Assembly: GCA_030848705.1 (NCBI GenBank)
Contig: CM061236.1
Coordinates: forward strand, 59,911,481 to 59,975,480
Direction: 5' to 3'
DNA: 64,000 bases
Source: Heracleum sosnowskyi
Lineage: Eukaryota; Streptophyta; Magnoliopsida; Apiales; Apiaceae
Shown one piece after another: positions 22,818-33,200 of the stretch; position 1 is the first letter of the stretch, and each line of letters opens with the position of its first letter. A model generated the notes under the pieces. That model saw nothing but the letters and a program-made list of their open reading frames with translations, was not told the DNA's origin and did not search any database. A program made the position numbers and the translations under genes.

Positions 22818-23106
22818 CGTTACTCGACCACTTATGCGGATCAGTTCCCTCCTATATATCACTGGAACGGATGTTACTCCGAATTCCCCAAGCATATGCT
22901 TGTTGATAGATTTTCATAAAAATACCATCACTTCCGGATTAATAATGGAAGTGGGTTACAATGTGGGTTGACCGCTGTCAACTGACTTTTGAATATTAAA
23001 TATCATACTTTGAAATCACGACCTGGGAGTTGGGTAAAATATACTGGTTCTGATAATTCAGAAACCCAAAACATACTTACTTTAGATGAAAGAGGCAAGT
23101 GAACTC

Positions 23107-23508
23107 ATAGATTTACTTCCTGGGATGGATTCCTAATTTTTAATAAGTCAAAGGATAATTATTAGCGTTTGAAATCATTTAATAAATTTAACCAAAATAG
23201 TTGGGAACCCATACGATAATCAAATCAACTTCTGTAAGTCAGAAAACAATTTAAGTAACTATTGAAACCTTACGTAATATTTAAATAAGGTTCTATGATT
23301 TTTAAATCATATTTGGAATATTTAATAAATATTCAAATAATAAATATTGAATTACTATTCAATAAATCCGTACTTAAATGAATATTCAAAATAATATTCA
23401 CTTAATCAAATAAATGCCCAAATAATATTTAATCAATAATTGAAATATAACTGTCCCTGGAAACCTCCAGCTTTTTATGACAGTAATTCGAAACAAAATA
23501 ATACGTTG
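23107..23508 (+). repeat. 402-bp direct repeat, copy 1 (inside element C)
   Basis: Matches 35900-36301 at a constant offset of 12793 with one mismatch noticed (CCCATACG versus CCCCTACG). AT-rich, non-coding, with neither TG start nor CA end, so it is not an LTR. Confidence 0.9.
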
Positions 23509-23786
23509 TCCTCCTCGGTGGCTAACCTTAGAGCTTCCTGTTATTTTTCGTAAATTAATTAATTTAATTATTTCACTTACCTGTCTTATGTTTTTCACGC
23601 CTAAAGCAAATCTAAAGATATAGGTTCAAGTAGGAGGACAAATGTTGGGTCAAAGCCTACTTATAAATAGGCCAACTAAATAGTTTGTATATAGACCCAC
23701 GTGTAATAGACCCACTTGTAATCTTTCACTATAAATACTCCCCCAACCACCCACATTTAAGGGTTGAAAAAATAGATAAAAGAGAA
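23509..23786 (+). other. Unassigned promoter-like segment, left of copia A
   Basis: This segment and its continuation at 35448-35899 lie between the two 402-bp repeats and were about 730 bp long before copia A inserted. It holds TATA-like CTATAAATA near 23731 and CACGTG-like text (CCCACGTG) near 23696. It might be a fragment of another LTR; I see no coding frame. Confidence 0.4.
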
Positions 23787-24333
23787 TGTTAGGCCGAATA
23801 CACAATATAATCAAGTATGTATGAGAAAAACAATAATTAATAACACTGTTTATGAATCAATAAAACTGTAATCTTATTAACAGCTTCTCTCTTTATGATG
23901 TTAATGAATCATAAAGAGCTTCTAGGTTACAAGAATAATATCTCAATGATCGCATCCCTTCTAGGGATAACCTATCTGTGTTTATATAGTACACAGCTAC
24001 ATACAATCCTTCTCTAATTGATATTCCTACAAGTTAGCTATACAATTCATATCAATTAAGGATTGCTTCTTATCTTCTATCCTGTTTCCTTAGCTGTATC
24101 AATATATTCTGCTCCTTTCCATCTTCAGAATGTATTGCTTCTAGAATCTTCAATTCTGCACCGACAGCTAATTCAACTATCACCTTGTCAGACTTTAAAT
24201 AAACTCTGACCAGCTTCCTTTAAACTCTTCACCCTATCAGAGTTTAACTAAACTCTGATCGGCTTCTGATAAACTCTTGTCAGTACCTGTTGCTTAAACA
24301 CTGATAAACAAACATTAGCAATTATATCTAACA
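23787..24333 (-). repeat. Copia A 3' LTR (547 bp)
   Basis: Plus strand TGTTAG...CTAACA. TATA-like TATATAAA on the minus strand at 23981-23988. Contains three copies of CAGAGTTT or its complement. Confidence 0.95.
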
Positions 24334-24345
24334 ATCTCCCCCAAC
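24334..24345 (-). other. Copia A polypurine tract
   Basis: Plus strand ATCTCCCCCAAC next to the LTR gives a minus-strand GGGGGAGAT tract, the expected start site of plus-strand DNA synthesis. Confidence 0.85.
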
Positions 24346-24497
24346 TTGTTCATAATAAAATGTACAAGTTAAACATATAATTGATGATGTCAAAACCTTT
24401 TAACAAATGCAGTGTTTAACATATAACAGAGTTTAATTTAAAAACAGAGTTTAAATTTGACTTAGAATAGAAAATATTAAAAACTTACAGTCAGACT

Positions 24498-25712
24498 TTA
24501 TTTGATTTCTTGAATATCAGGCACTGTCCTGAGATAATCAATTAGAAGTCTTCTTTCAGCCTTTTCCAGCTCTTCAACCATGATTTCTTTCAGTTCCTTG
24601 AGTTCTGGATCAGATTCACCAGTCTGATAAATAGCAGCTCTCAGAGAATAGATGGAATTCTTCCTCATCTCATTCCCTAGCTTAATAAAATGTGCTTTAT
24701 CAGATTCTAGATTGAATTCTAAGACTTTAACTCCCAGATCAGTCCTTAGTCTTGTACTGTTTCTCTTCATTTCTATAACATTTCCATAAGCATCTCTATA
24801 CTTAGGAATGTATACCTTTGAAATTCCTCCTCCAAGCATCACCTTAGATCTTTGCATCTTTTGTCTGATAAATGTAGCAGCATTGTGAGTGTTTCTGTTT
24901 TTGACTTTTAACAAGTACAGAACATACTCCAATTCTTGATAAGATTTGAGATCTATATCAGACTCTGCAACTCTGTAAACTCTTCCATCATTCATAAAAT
25001 ACAACAGAAAATCTTTCTTCAAACCCTTGTGAAATATCAACTGAACAGAGTCTAGCATATCAAGATTCTCTTGAGTAATAGTGCCAGATACTGCCAATGA
25101 TGATTGATCTCCAGATCTGTTGTTTATTCTCTTCTCCCTATGTGAACCTAAACCAGCTTTATCAAAAGTTTCTTTTCCAAGTACAGTCCTGGTTTGAGAA
25201 AAATCCACAGGTTGAAGTGTCAGAGCTTCAGATAGTACAGGTCTTCTAAAAATACCTTGGAGTTGTGGAGCTAGCTGAGTTTGCACAGCTTGAGCCTTGT
25301 CAGAGGCTGGCTTAACTTCAATAGTATCATCAACTTGAGCAGCGTCAGAGGTTGATTTTGGTAATCTTGTTTCAACTTGAGCAATGTCAGAGGTTGAATA
25401 TTCTTTCTCCTTCAGGTTAGGCTCTTCAATCATTTTGCCTTTACCCTTATCAGAGTTTCTAATCATAGGCCTCCTGGTGTATTGTATACTCTGTTGAGTA
25501 TTTTCTTTAATAATAATTCCAGTTTCTTTCTTTCTAGGAGCCTTGATTTCTTTCTTTTTGTATATCCCAGCTTCAAGATTCTTCCTGTGTTCTTCAGCAA
25601 GCATTTGCTCTTCAGCTTGGATATCTTCAATTGTAACATCTTTTCCGTGTTCTGCTATAAATAATTTAGCAGCAACTTCTTCATCAGTGCTAGGCTTATC
25701 AGTGTTTATCAA
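24498..25712 (-). CDS. Copia A accessory ORF2 (404 aa), function unknown
   Basis: Second of two sense-strand frames between pol and the 3' LTR, starting 29 bases after the stop of the 782-codon frame. Residues 1-150 are Lys/Glu/Gln-rich low complexity (KGKGKMIEE, repeated SDxAQV). The C-terminal half has a folded-looking segment (VYRVAESDIDLKSYQELEYV) followed by helical KELKEIMVEELEKAERRLL. The larger frame 41996-39333 of copia B has a comparable C-terminal segment, so the pair is conserved between the two elements. No signal peptide, membrane span or enzyme motif is visible. Possibly translated from the same transcript as the 782-codon frame, or as a fusion before divergence. Confidence 0.7.
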   Translation of the reverse strand: MINTDKPSTDEEVAAKLFIAEHGKDVTIEDIQAEEQMLAEEHRKNLEAGIYKKKEIKAPRKKETGIIIKENTQQSIQYTRRPMIRNSDKGKGKMIEEPNLKEKEYSTSDIAQVETRLPKSTSDAAQVDDTIEVKPASDKAQAVQTQLAPQLQGIFRRPVLSEALTLQPVDFSQTRTVLGKETFDKAGLGSHREKRINNRSGDQSSLAVSGTITQENLDMLDSVQLIFHKGLKKDFLLYFMNDGRVYRVAESDIDLKSYQELEYVLYLLKVKNRNTHNAATFIRQKMQRSKVMLGGGISKVYIPKYRDAYGNVIEMKRNSTRLRTDLGVKVLEFNLESDKAHFIKLGNEMRKNSIYSLRAAIYQTGESDPELKELKEIMVEELEKAERRLLIDYLRTVPDIQEIK

Positions 25713-25741
25713 ACTTTTGAGCCTTGAACCACTGGCAGAAA

Positions 25742-28090
25742 TTACTTTTCCTTACCAGAGTTTGATCTTCTCTCAGAGTTTGATCTCGATCTTGATGGTC
25801 TTAAGCCTAAACTCTTTTCAGATTCACCTCCCTTGCTTCCACCATCATTACCATCATCCCTCCGTCTCAGAGCTTGAGTGTCTTTGCATTTGTCACTTGG
25901 TACACTCTCCCCCTTTTTGACATCATCAGAAAGTAGTACTGATGTCAGCAACTCCAGAGCATTAGAAATTGAAGTTAGTTGAGCAGACATAGCAGTCTGA
26001 TTCTCCTCAACTTTCGACAATCTAGAACTGAAAGTCTTTTGCTCTTTACACAAAGAGATGTATAGAGATTTGTCCTTCTGCTGTGTAAGCTCTCTTGTAG
26101 CTATATCATTCCTTAACCCTTCAATCATCTTATCAGAAGCATCAAAACGATTGTTTAATGATTTGATTTGAACAACAGTTGTTTTGAGATGACTGAGAAG
26201 TTCAGGATTTGTAATCTCTTTAATAGAGTTAGCAGTTAAATCAGCAGCCCTTTGTGAAGTGAAAATACAATCTGCTGCCGTCCAGTTCTTGAAGTACATC
26301 TCTTGAAAATGTTCTTCAGTAGCCCTATTGAACTCTCTTTCTTCATCAGAGTTGGCTTGAATGTCAGATATGTGTGAAGGTGAATGAGCAGGACTAGCAT
26401 TAACATTGTCATCCTCTCTTGCAATCTCTTCAGGAACATGTTCAGCAGTGATTTCATGTTCTAACTGTGCAGCTTCATCATTGACTTTCTCTGCAACAGT
26501 TTCAGGAATATCAGAGTTTGCTTTAGCAATTACCTCTGCTTCTCGCTGAACAATCTCAACAACTGATTGTTGTAGAGCTTCAAGAACAAGAGCATCTTCA
26601 GAGTTTGCAACAAACTCTGCTGCTACAGGAACATTCTCTGTTGCATCAGCAGGTACAGCAACAGCTTCTGTAGGATGATCAATTCTAATCTGATCAACTT
26701 CCTCACCTTTCTCAAAATCAAGAGAAATGATTTCTGTGTGGGAAGCAATAGTTTCTACCAATTCTGTAGTAGCTTGATCAGCGTCTCTTACATTTTCTTC
26801 AAGATCAAAAATTTTGCTGTCAGAATGAGCAGCAGCTTCCTCAACTACATCATTAGCCTTTGATGTAGGAGCTTCTCTCTCAAAATCCATTTCAATATCA
26901 TCAGTATTTAGCCTGTCTTGATTGACAGCTTCTGGATTTGCAGCTTCCTCCTGAACAAAAGCTTCAGGAGCTTCATTTTCCTCAGGAACTTTGTTCATAT
27001 TGGCAATAATATCACCAAAAAGTTGATTAGCAACTAATCTTCTCTTTCTCTGATGAAGATTTTCTTCATCAGCTTCAGTATCTGAGTCTGCAACAGAATC
27101 AGCAGCAACAGTCTTTGGTCGTTGGGCTCTCTTTTTCTTCATTCTTTTTCTCTGAGGCACAGCATCAACATTTGATACCTCAGCTTCAGGTTGTTGCAAG
27201 TTAGACTTAACTGCTCGAACTTTAGATCTCTTTGACCTCTGTGGTTGAGATACAGAAGGTCCAGCTTCAGTAGTTGAGACATTTTGCTGTTGTAAGTTGT
27301 CAAGAAATTGTTGCACAGATGCAGGTAACATTAAAGAACCAACTTCTCCTTTCTTGTTGTCCTTGTTGATAAGATCAGAGAATATACGTTTGTGCAATTT
27401 AAATGAAAGAATTACATCCTCATCTAAAATCTCAACATCAGGGCAGCAATGATTGAATATCAATTGACAAAACCTAGAGAAGTAAACAACATTTCTATTC
27501 TCTAGCATTTTCTCACCAATATTAGTTAAAACTAATCTAGCAACATCAAATTGACTGCCATAGAGAAGAGAATACCCGATCTGTAAACTATCAGTGGGAA
27601 TTGCATCCCAGTTTGTGCACTTTTTCCCGAACGCTCTTGTAATGCAGTCGAAAAAGAAACTCCATTCCTTTCTCAAGAGCGGTCGCTTCAATTGACCAAT
27701 CTTTGTCAGTGGTCCAGAGTAACCTATTTCTCGCATCATTCTAACTAACTCAGAATCTCCAACAGCAACTGTGAACGAATTGAAATCTTCAAGACCCAAA
27801 GCATCACGAACAGTAGTAGGAGTAACAGCATAGTCATTGTCCTCATATTGAAAAATGATAGATGGAGATCCAGACTCTCCTCCATTATCATAAACACCTG
27901 TCTGCCAAAAAGATTTGATTTGTGTTGCAGACAGCTTCGACGGTGCGGTGAGAGCAGTGCCAATATCAGAGTTTGACAAGAAACTCTGAATCAAATGAAA
28001 CGCCTCCGGTGCGTTCTCATTTGCTACAGGAGCGGAGTAGTTATTTGGGACAAATTCTAATTCAGAGGCAATAAACGCTGTAGTTGCCAT
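25742..28090 (-). CDS. Copia A accessory ORF1 ('envelope-like' position), 782 aa
   Basis: Lies about 2.2 kb downstream of pol, where SIRE-type elements carry an extra frame. Residues 1-260 form a conserved-looking domain with a KSFWQTG motif near 60 and RPLLRKEWSFFFDCI near 140; the copia B frame at 46654-48809 shares this plan (IESFWATA, RKYLRKEWSMVFDAM). Two basic patches near 283 and 316 (RSKRSKVRAVK; RKRMKKKRAQRPK) look like nuclear localisation signals. The middle is acidic and repetitive, and residues about 620-720 are heptad-like (coiled coil). I see no signal peptide or membrane helix, so an envelope role is unlikely. The preceding 362 bp carry a TATTTAATA box (minus strand, about 28207-28215) and a C-rich leader, suggesting its own promoter. 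Confidence 0.8.
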   Translation of the reverse strand: MATTAFIASELEFVPNNYSAPVANENAPEAFHLIQSFLSNSDIGTALTAPSKLSATQIKSFWQTGVYDNGGESGSPSIIFQYEDNDYAVTPTTVRDALGLEDFNSFTVAVGDSELVRMMREIGYSGPLTKIGQLKRPLLRKEWSFFFDCITRAFGKKCTNWDAIPTDSLQIGYSLLYGSQFDVARLVLTNIGEKMLENRNVVYFSRFCQLIFNHCCPDVEILDEDVILSFKLHKRIFSDLINKDNKKGEVGSLMLPASVQQFLDNLQQQNVSTTEAGPSVSQPQRSKRSKVRAVKSNLQQPEAEVSNVDAVPQRKRMKKKRAQRPKTVAADSVADSDTEADEENLHQRKRRLVANQLFGDIIANMNKVPEENEAPEAFVQEEAANPEAVNQDRLNTDDIEMDFEREAPTSKANDVVEEAAAHSDSKIFDLEENVRDADQATTELVETIASHTEIISLDFEKGEEVDQIRIDHPTEAVAVPADATENVPVAAEFVANSEDALVLEALQQSVVEIVQREAEVIAKANSDIPETVAEKVNDEAAQLEHEITAEHVPEEIAREDDNVNASPAHSPSHISDIQANSDEEREFNRATEEHFQEMYFKNWTAADCIFTSQRAADLTANSIKEITNPELLSHLKTTVVQIKSLNNRFDASDKMIEGLRNDIATRELTQQKDKSLYISLCKEQKTFSSRLSKVEENQTAMSAQLTSISNALELLTSVLLSDDVKKGESVPSDKCKDTQALRRRDDGNDGGSKGGESEKSLGLRPSRSRSNSERRSNSGKEK

Positions 28091-28451
28091 TTGTAAGATT
28101 TGAAAACAAAAAGTACTGGGCTTTGAAAGTGTTTGAGTGTTTGTGTGTGAGTAAAATGTTATGAGAAGATGAAATGCGTAAAAGATTGAATCGTGTGTAT
28201 GTAGTGTATTAAATAATAACTGTAAAGATTAGAAGTATGTTAGTGGGACAGATGTCAAACGTGAATACGCTGACAGTTGTATCTAACAACTTCCTATACA
28301 CACGTGCAAACGTGGAGACACCTTAGTATCCCAAGCGCTTCGAAAACCTTTCAATCTCCAAGAAAAACCTTTCAGATACCCTGTTTGAATGCTTTAAATA
28401 CCAAAGCAATGTAACAACAGGCTTCATATCTTAAACTTACTATACACCAAA
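28091..28451. promoter_or_regulatory. Candidate bidirectional promoter inside copia A
   Basis: This gap separates the divergent starts of the 782-codon frame (minus) and the 130-codon frame (plus). Minus-strand TATA-like TATTTAATA lies at about 28207-28215, some 120 bp before its ATG. Plus-strand TTTAAATA lies at about 28393, some 60 bp before its ATG. ACACGTG-type text occurs near 28301 (CACACGTGC). Inference from sequence alone. Confidence 0.5.
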
Positions 28452-28844
28452 ATGGCTGGAACTTTCGAATTCCTGGATGTGGAAGAGTTTTTGAACATGA
28501 ACTGGCAACAACAAGAAAACTATCTTATCGATGAGTTTCTTGTTCTCTCATTCTTGAATGATGAAGGCCTTATCGTAGATGATGAAATAGCCGAAGGGCC
28601 TTTCTCCAACCCTCATGTATACATCTTCCGTCCAGGACCATATGATGCACCAATCCTCGCAGATGAAGATGCCATGGAGATCTGCTTCATGCTTTTTCAA
28701 CTGAGTTTCTTGTCGGGTTCAAAAGAAAACCTCTTCTTAGAATCCTGCAAGCTGCAAAGCAGAAAGAGATCCCGAGAAGATGTTGATGATGATTCATCAT
28801 TAGGAGGATTTCAAGCTATCCCAAATGGTATAATGACCAGATGA
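28452..28844 (+). CDS. Antisense ORF of copia A (130 aa), unknown acidic protein
   Basis: Runs opposite to the element's genes, in the spacer between pol and accessory ORF1. The ATG sits in a good context (CAAAATGGCTGG). The protein is acidic and rich in Phe/Leu (MAGTFEFLDVEEFLNM) with a C-terminal KRSRED patch and no recognised domain or membrane span. It does not overlap a sense frame, so coding on this strand cannot be a shadow of another gene. A TATA-like box lies 60 bp upstream. I do not recognise the family; antisense extra frames are known in some plant LTR elements. It could also be a captured host fragment. Confidence 0.55.
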   Translation: MAGTFEFLDVEEFLNMNWQQQENYLIDEFLVLSFLNDEGLIVDDEIAEGPFSNPHVYIFRPGPYDAPILADEDAMEICFMLFQLSFLSGSKENLFLESCKLQSRKRSREDVDDDSSLGGFQAIPNGIMTR

Positions 28845-30275
28845 GCAACTGGGTAGCTATCATCAGAAGTAGTAGAGCACAATAGCTTCTGGCTCTAGCT
28901 CTTCTGCTTCGATGTTGGATAGCATTCAAGTACTTGTCCTGGTTAAACAGATCTTCTCTTTTGTAACCATAGTGATTAGTATGTACCAGAAAGATTAGCT
29001 TAACATGAGTATGAATTTGTCTGAATGTAAATTTGAATCAATTAATGAAAAATTTGTTTCTTTACATTTCAGTATTATCAATATTGCATAGTAATTGGAA
29101 AGAAAAAAAAACTTAAGCCAATTAACTAACATACTCAGCAGCAATACAAATCACAAACAGGACTTAATAAACATACTCAATAACATTGGTCAATCACTAT
29201 CAAACAAGCTCTATCTTTTCTCTGTTCAATCACACTTTTTCGAAAAACAAATGACTAATCCCAAAATCATAAACTGTCTGAAACAAGGAAATTATTTTAA
29301 CCATCAGAGATTAAAATAAAGTAACCTCGGCGTATTTCACACAAAACATCAGTGTTTACCATTTGTCCTTCTTTGTCAATTAAACTCTTTTCTCAATCTG
29401 TACAGTTGTGAAAATATGTGTGTGTAGTAGCAGAGTTTACCGAAATCAGTATTTAGACCATCTCAAAGTGCATAAAATCCACAATCTAAAGTAGTAAAAA
29501 CTGGTTGCCTAAACTCTCATGTATAACATAAAATCTGATTTTATATCTAAACTCTGTATTACTGATATCCTTTCATTTGGATATGTCTTTTATTTTTCAC
29601 CCCCTTTACTAATTAATAATTTTTTTTTTTTTTTTTATTTTTATTTTTTTATTTTTCCAGTAATCAGTGGTTGGCACTAGTCACCAAAAATCAAAGATTT
29701 TAGCCCTTATTTCATACAATAAGTTCCTGGATCGTCCTAGGCACAACATGATCTCAAAGGAATTTGTGCTCTGTTTGGCATCTTTTGAATTTGAGGGTGA
29801 ATTATTTGAAATTAATAATCAGAGTTTAGACTTTTTATCAGTAAATATAATTAACTTATGAGAGAAAATGCAAACAGCTAATACAGACTCAGTGTATAGG
29901 ATCAATAAACTAAGAGATGCTATAAATATTGAGACAGTATCATGCTGTGTTAGCTTACTGCACATTTTTGAGATCAGAGTCTATACAACTCTTAAGGATT
30001 CACAGTTACTTACTGAGAATTATGCTTCATACAAATTTCTTCATTGGTCCATATGTTTCAGACAAAATTACAATCAGAGTATAGCATTTAAACTGTAATT
30101 ATCAGAGTATGACCAACAGAGTTTATCTTCAGAGTATGCTTTCAGAGTATGACTAACACTTCACAGAGTTTATCATCAGAGTTTAACATGCTGGTTCACA
30201 TAACAGTTAACACATGCAAGGAATCATGAGCAACAAGAATTAAACATGTATAAATTTTGAGTCTGACCCGTATCT
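28845..30275. other. Copia A spacer, AT-rich, motif-dense
   Basis: No convincing gene; frames at 29095, 29667 and 29868 lack motifs. A T-rich run lies at about 29620-29655. From 30070 to 30195 CAGAGTTT and its variant CAGAGTAT occur about eight times in 125 bp. Confidence 0.65.
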
Positions 30276-33200
30276 CTAGTCAGAACCAGAGATCATTCCA
30301 AGTTCATTTACCAATCTTGTAAAAGTAGCTTCACTCAAAGGTTTGGTGAAGATATCTGCAAGTTGTTGGTCTGTAGACACAAAATGAAGCTCAATATTCC
30401 CTTCTTCCACATGTTCTCTGATAAAGTGATATCTTATGCTGATGTGCTTGGTCATGGAATGCTGTACTGGATTTCCTGTCATAGCAATAGCACTTTGGTT
30501 ATCACAGAAAATAGGTATTCTAGAGTACCTTAATCCATAATCCAGCAATTGATTCTTCATCCATAAAATCTGTGCACAACAGCTACCAGCTGCTATATAC
30601 TCTGCTTCAGCAGTGGATGTAGAAATTGATTTCTGTTTCTTACTGTACCAAGAAACCAATCTGTCACCTAAAAATTGACAGCTTCCACTTGTACTTTTTC
30701 TGTCTATCTTACAGCCTGCAAAATCTGCATCAGAGTAACCAATCAACTTAAACTCTGATTCTCTAGGATACCACAAACCCAAGGTTATGGTGCCTTTGAG
30801 ATATTTGAAAATCCTTTTTACAGCTGTTAGATGAGGCTCTCTAGGATCTGCTTGAAATCTTGCACAAAGACATGTTGCATACATGATATCAGGTCTACTT
30901 GCTGTAAGATACAGTAAAGACCCTATCATTCCTCTGTAGTTAGTCATATCTACTGAGGCTCCTGTGTCTTTGTCAAGCTTCGTTGCTGTAGCCATGGGAG
31001 TTGTTGCAGATGAACTATCAAGCATACCAAATTTCTTTAGAAGATTTCTGGTATACTTTGCTTGATTGATAAAAATCCCATCATCTGTTTGCTTGACCTG
31101 TAAGCCTAGAAAATAACTAAGCTCTCCCATCATGCTCATTTGATACCTGGATTGCATAAGCTTTGCAAACTTCTTACAGAGTTTGTCATTAGTAGATCCG
31201 AAAATAATATCATCTACATAAATTTGAACTAACAGCAAATCATCACCAGAATTGAAATAAAACAAGGTTTTATCAATTGTACCTCTTGTGAACCCACTTT
31301 CTAAAAGAAATTGAGCAAGAGTTTCATACCATGCTCTTGGTGCTTGCTTTAGTCCATATAATGCCTTGTCAAGCCTGTAGACATAATCTGGATGCTTGGG
31401 ATCTACAAATCCTGGTGGTTGTTCAACAAATACCTCTTCTTCAAGCTTCCCATTGAGAAAAGCACTTTTCACATCCATCTGAAAGACTTTAAACTTCTTG
31501 TGTGCAGCATAGGCCAGAAAAATCCTTATGGCCTCCAGTCTTGCAACTGGAGCAAAGGTTTCATCATAGTCAATTCCTTCCTGTTGTGAATAACCTTTTG
31601 CCACAAGTCTAGCCTTATTCCTTGTAATCACACCATCACTGTCAGTCTTGTTTCTAAAAACCCACTTTGTACCTACAATTGATCTGTTCTTTGGTCTAGG
31701 TACAAGTGTCCAGACTTCATTTCTTTCAAATTCATTTAACTCTTCTTGCATTGCTGTAATCCAATTAGCATCTTGAAGAGCTTCCTCCACTTTCTTTGGT
31801 TCAGTTTGAGACAAGAAAGCATGATACAGACACTCATTATTTGTTGCACTTCTGGTTCTTATACCAGCATCAGGATCTCCAATTATGAGATCAGGTGTGT
31901 GTGCCTGTGTCCACTTTCTTGCTGATGGTAAGTGGTTTCTTGCATCATTGTTGGATCCTCCCCCTTGATCCATGCTCTCCTGATTCATATGTTGACTTTC
32001 TACATTCTCTGAGGCTCCCCCTGAATTTGATGACTCAGAGTTTGAATTGTCAGAGTTTGAATCAGTTTCCTCAACTGACTCACTTGCTGTGTCATGTTGA
32101 GCTTCTTCACGCTCCCCCTCAACTGGTTCTTTATTTTGTTCAATTTGAGAATTATCAGTTTCTCCAGTATTTACCAGTAGAGGTTCAGAGTATGCTTCGT
32201 CAGAGTTTGTCAACCCTGCTTCATCAGAGTTTATATCATCAGAGAATAGATCTTCGTTTTCAAAACGTAGTTGATCATATCCATCCTTGTCTTCAAGTCC
32301 AATTATTTTCTTGTCATCAAATGACACATGTATGGATTCCATGATCACTTTAGTTCTTAGATTGTAAACTCTGAATGCTTTTGTTGACAGTGGATAGCCA
32401 ACAAAAATTCCTTCATCAGCTTTTAACTCGAACTTTGTCAACTGTTCAGGATGAGTCTTCAACACAAAGCATTTGCATCCAAATATATGAAAATATTTCA
32501 AATTTGGCTTCTTATTTTTCACCATCTCATATGGTGTTTTCCCATGCTTGTTGATCAGTGTAGCATTTTGAGTAAAACAAGCAGTTTGAACAGCTTCTGC
32601 CCAGAAGTATGTTGGTAATTTTGCTTCTTCAAGCATAGTTCTGGCTGCTTCAATTAAAGTTCTGTTCTTTCTTTCAACTACACCATTTTGCTGTGGAGTG
32701 CCAGGTGCAGAAAATTCTTGTTTCACCCCTCTTTCCTTGCAGAAAGCTTCCATGAATGAATTTCTGAATTCAGTTCCATTATCACTCCTTATTATTTTGA
32801 CTTTGTGTTGTGATCCTTTGTCCAGTAGATTTACATGATCCATTAGAATTTGAGCAGTTTCATCCTTCTTTGACAAGAAATACACCCATGTATATCTAGT
32901 ATATTCATCAACAATTACTAGAGCATATTTCTTTCTGCCCATTGACATTATATTCACTGGTCCAAAGAGATCAACATGTAGAAGATGATAAGGTTCCACC
33001 ACTGAAGATTCAGACTTGCTTTTGAAAGATGACTTCCTTTGTTTGGCCTTTTGACAGGAATCACATAGGCCATTTAGACTGAGTGTTGATTTTGGGAGTC
33101 CTCTTACAAGATCCTTTCTTATCAGCTCATTAATGTTGTTCAAATTGAGATGAGAGAGCTTTTTATGCCAATTCCAACTCTCTTCATTTGACATTCTTGC

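Noticed and set aside
23107..23508. 402-bp repeat as an LTR of a small TRIM element
   Set aside because: Ends are not TG...CA and no PBS or PPT adjoins it.
25742..28091. Calling the 782-codon frame an envelope glycoprotein
   Set aside because: No signal peptide or membrane helix is visible, and basic patches plus coiled coil point elsewhere.
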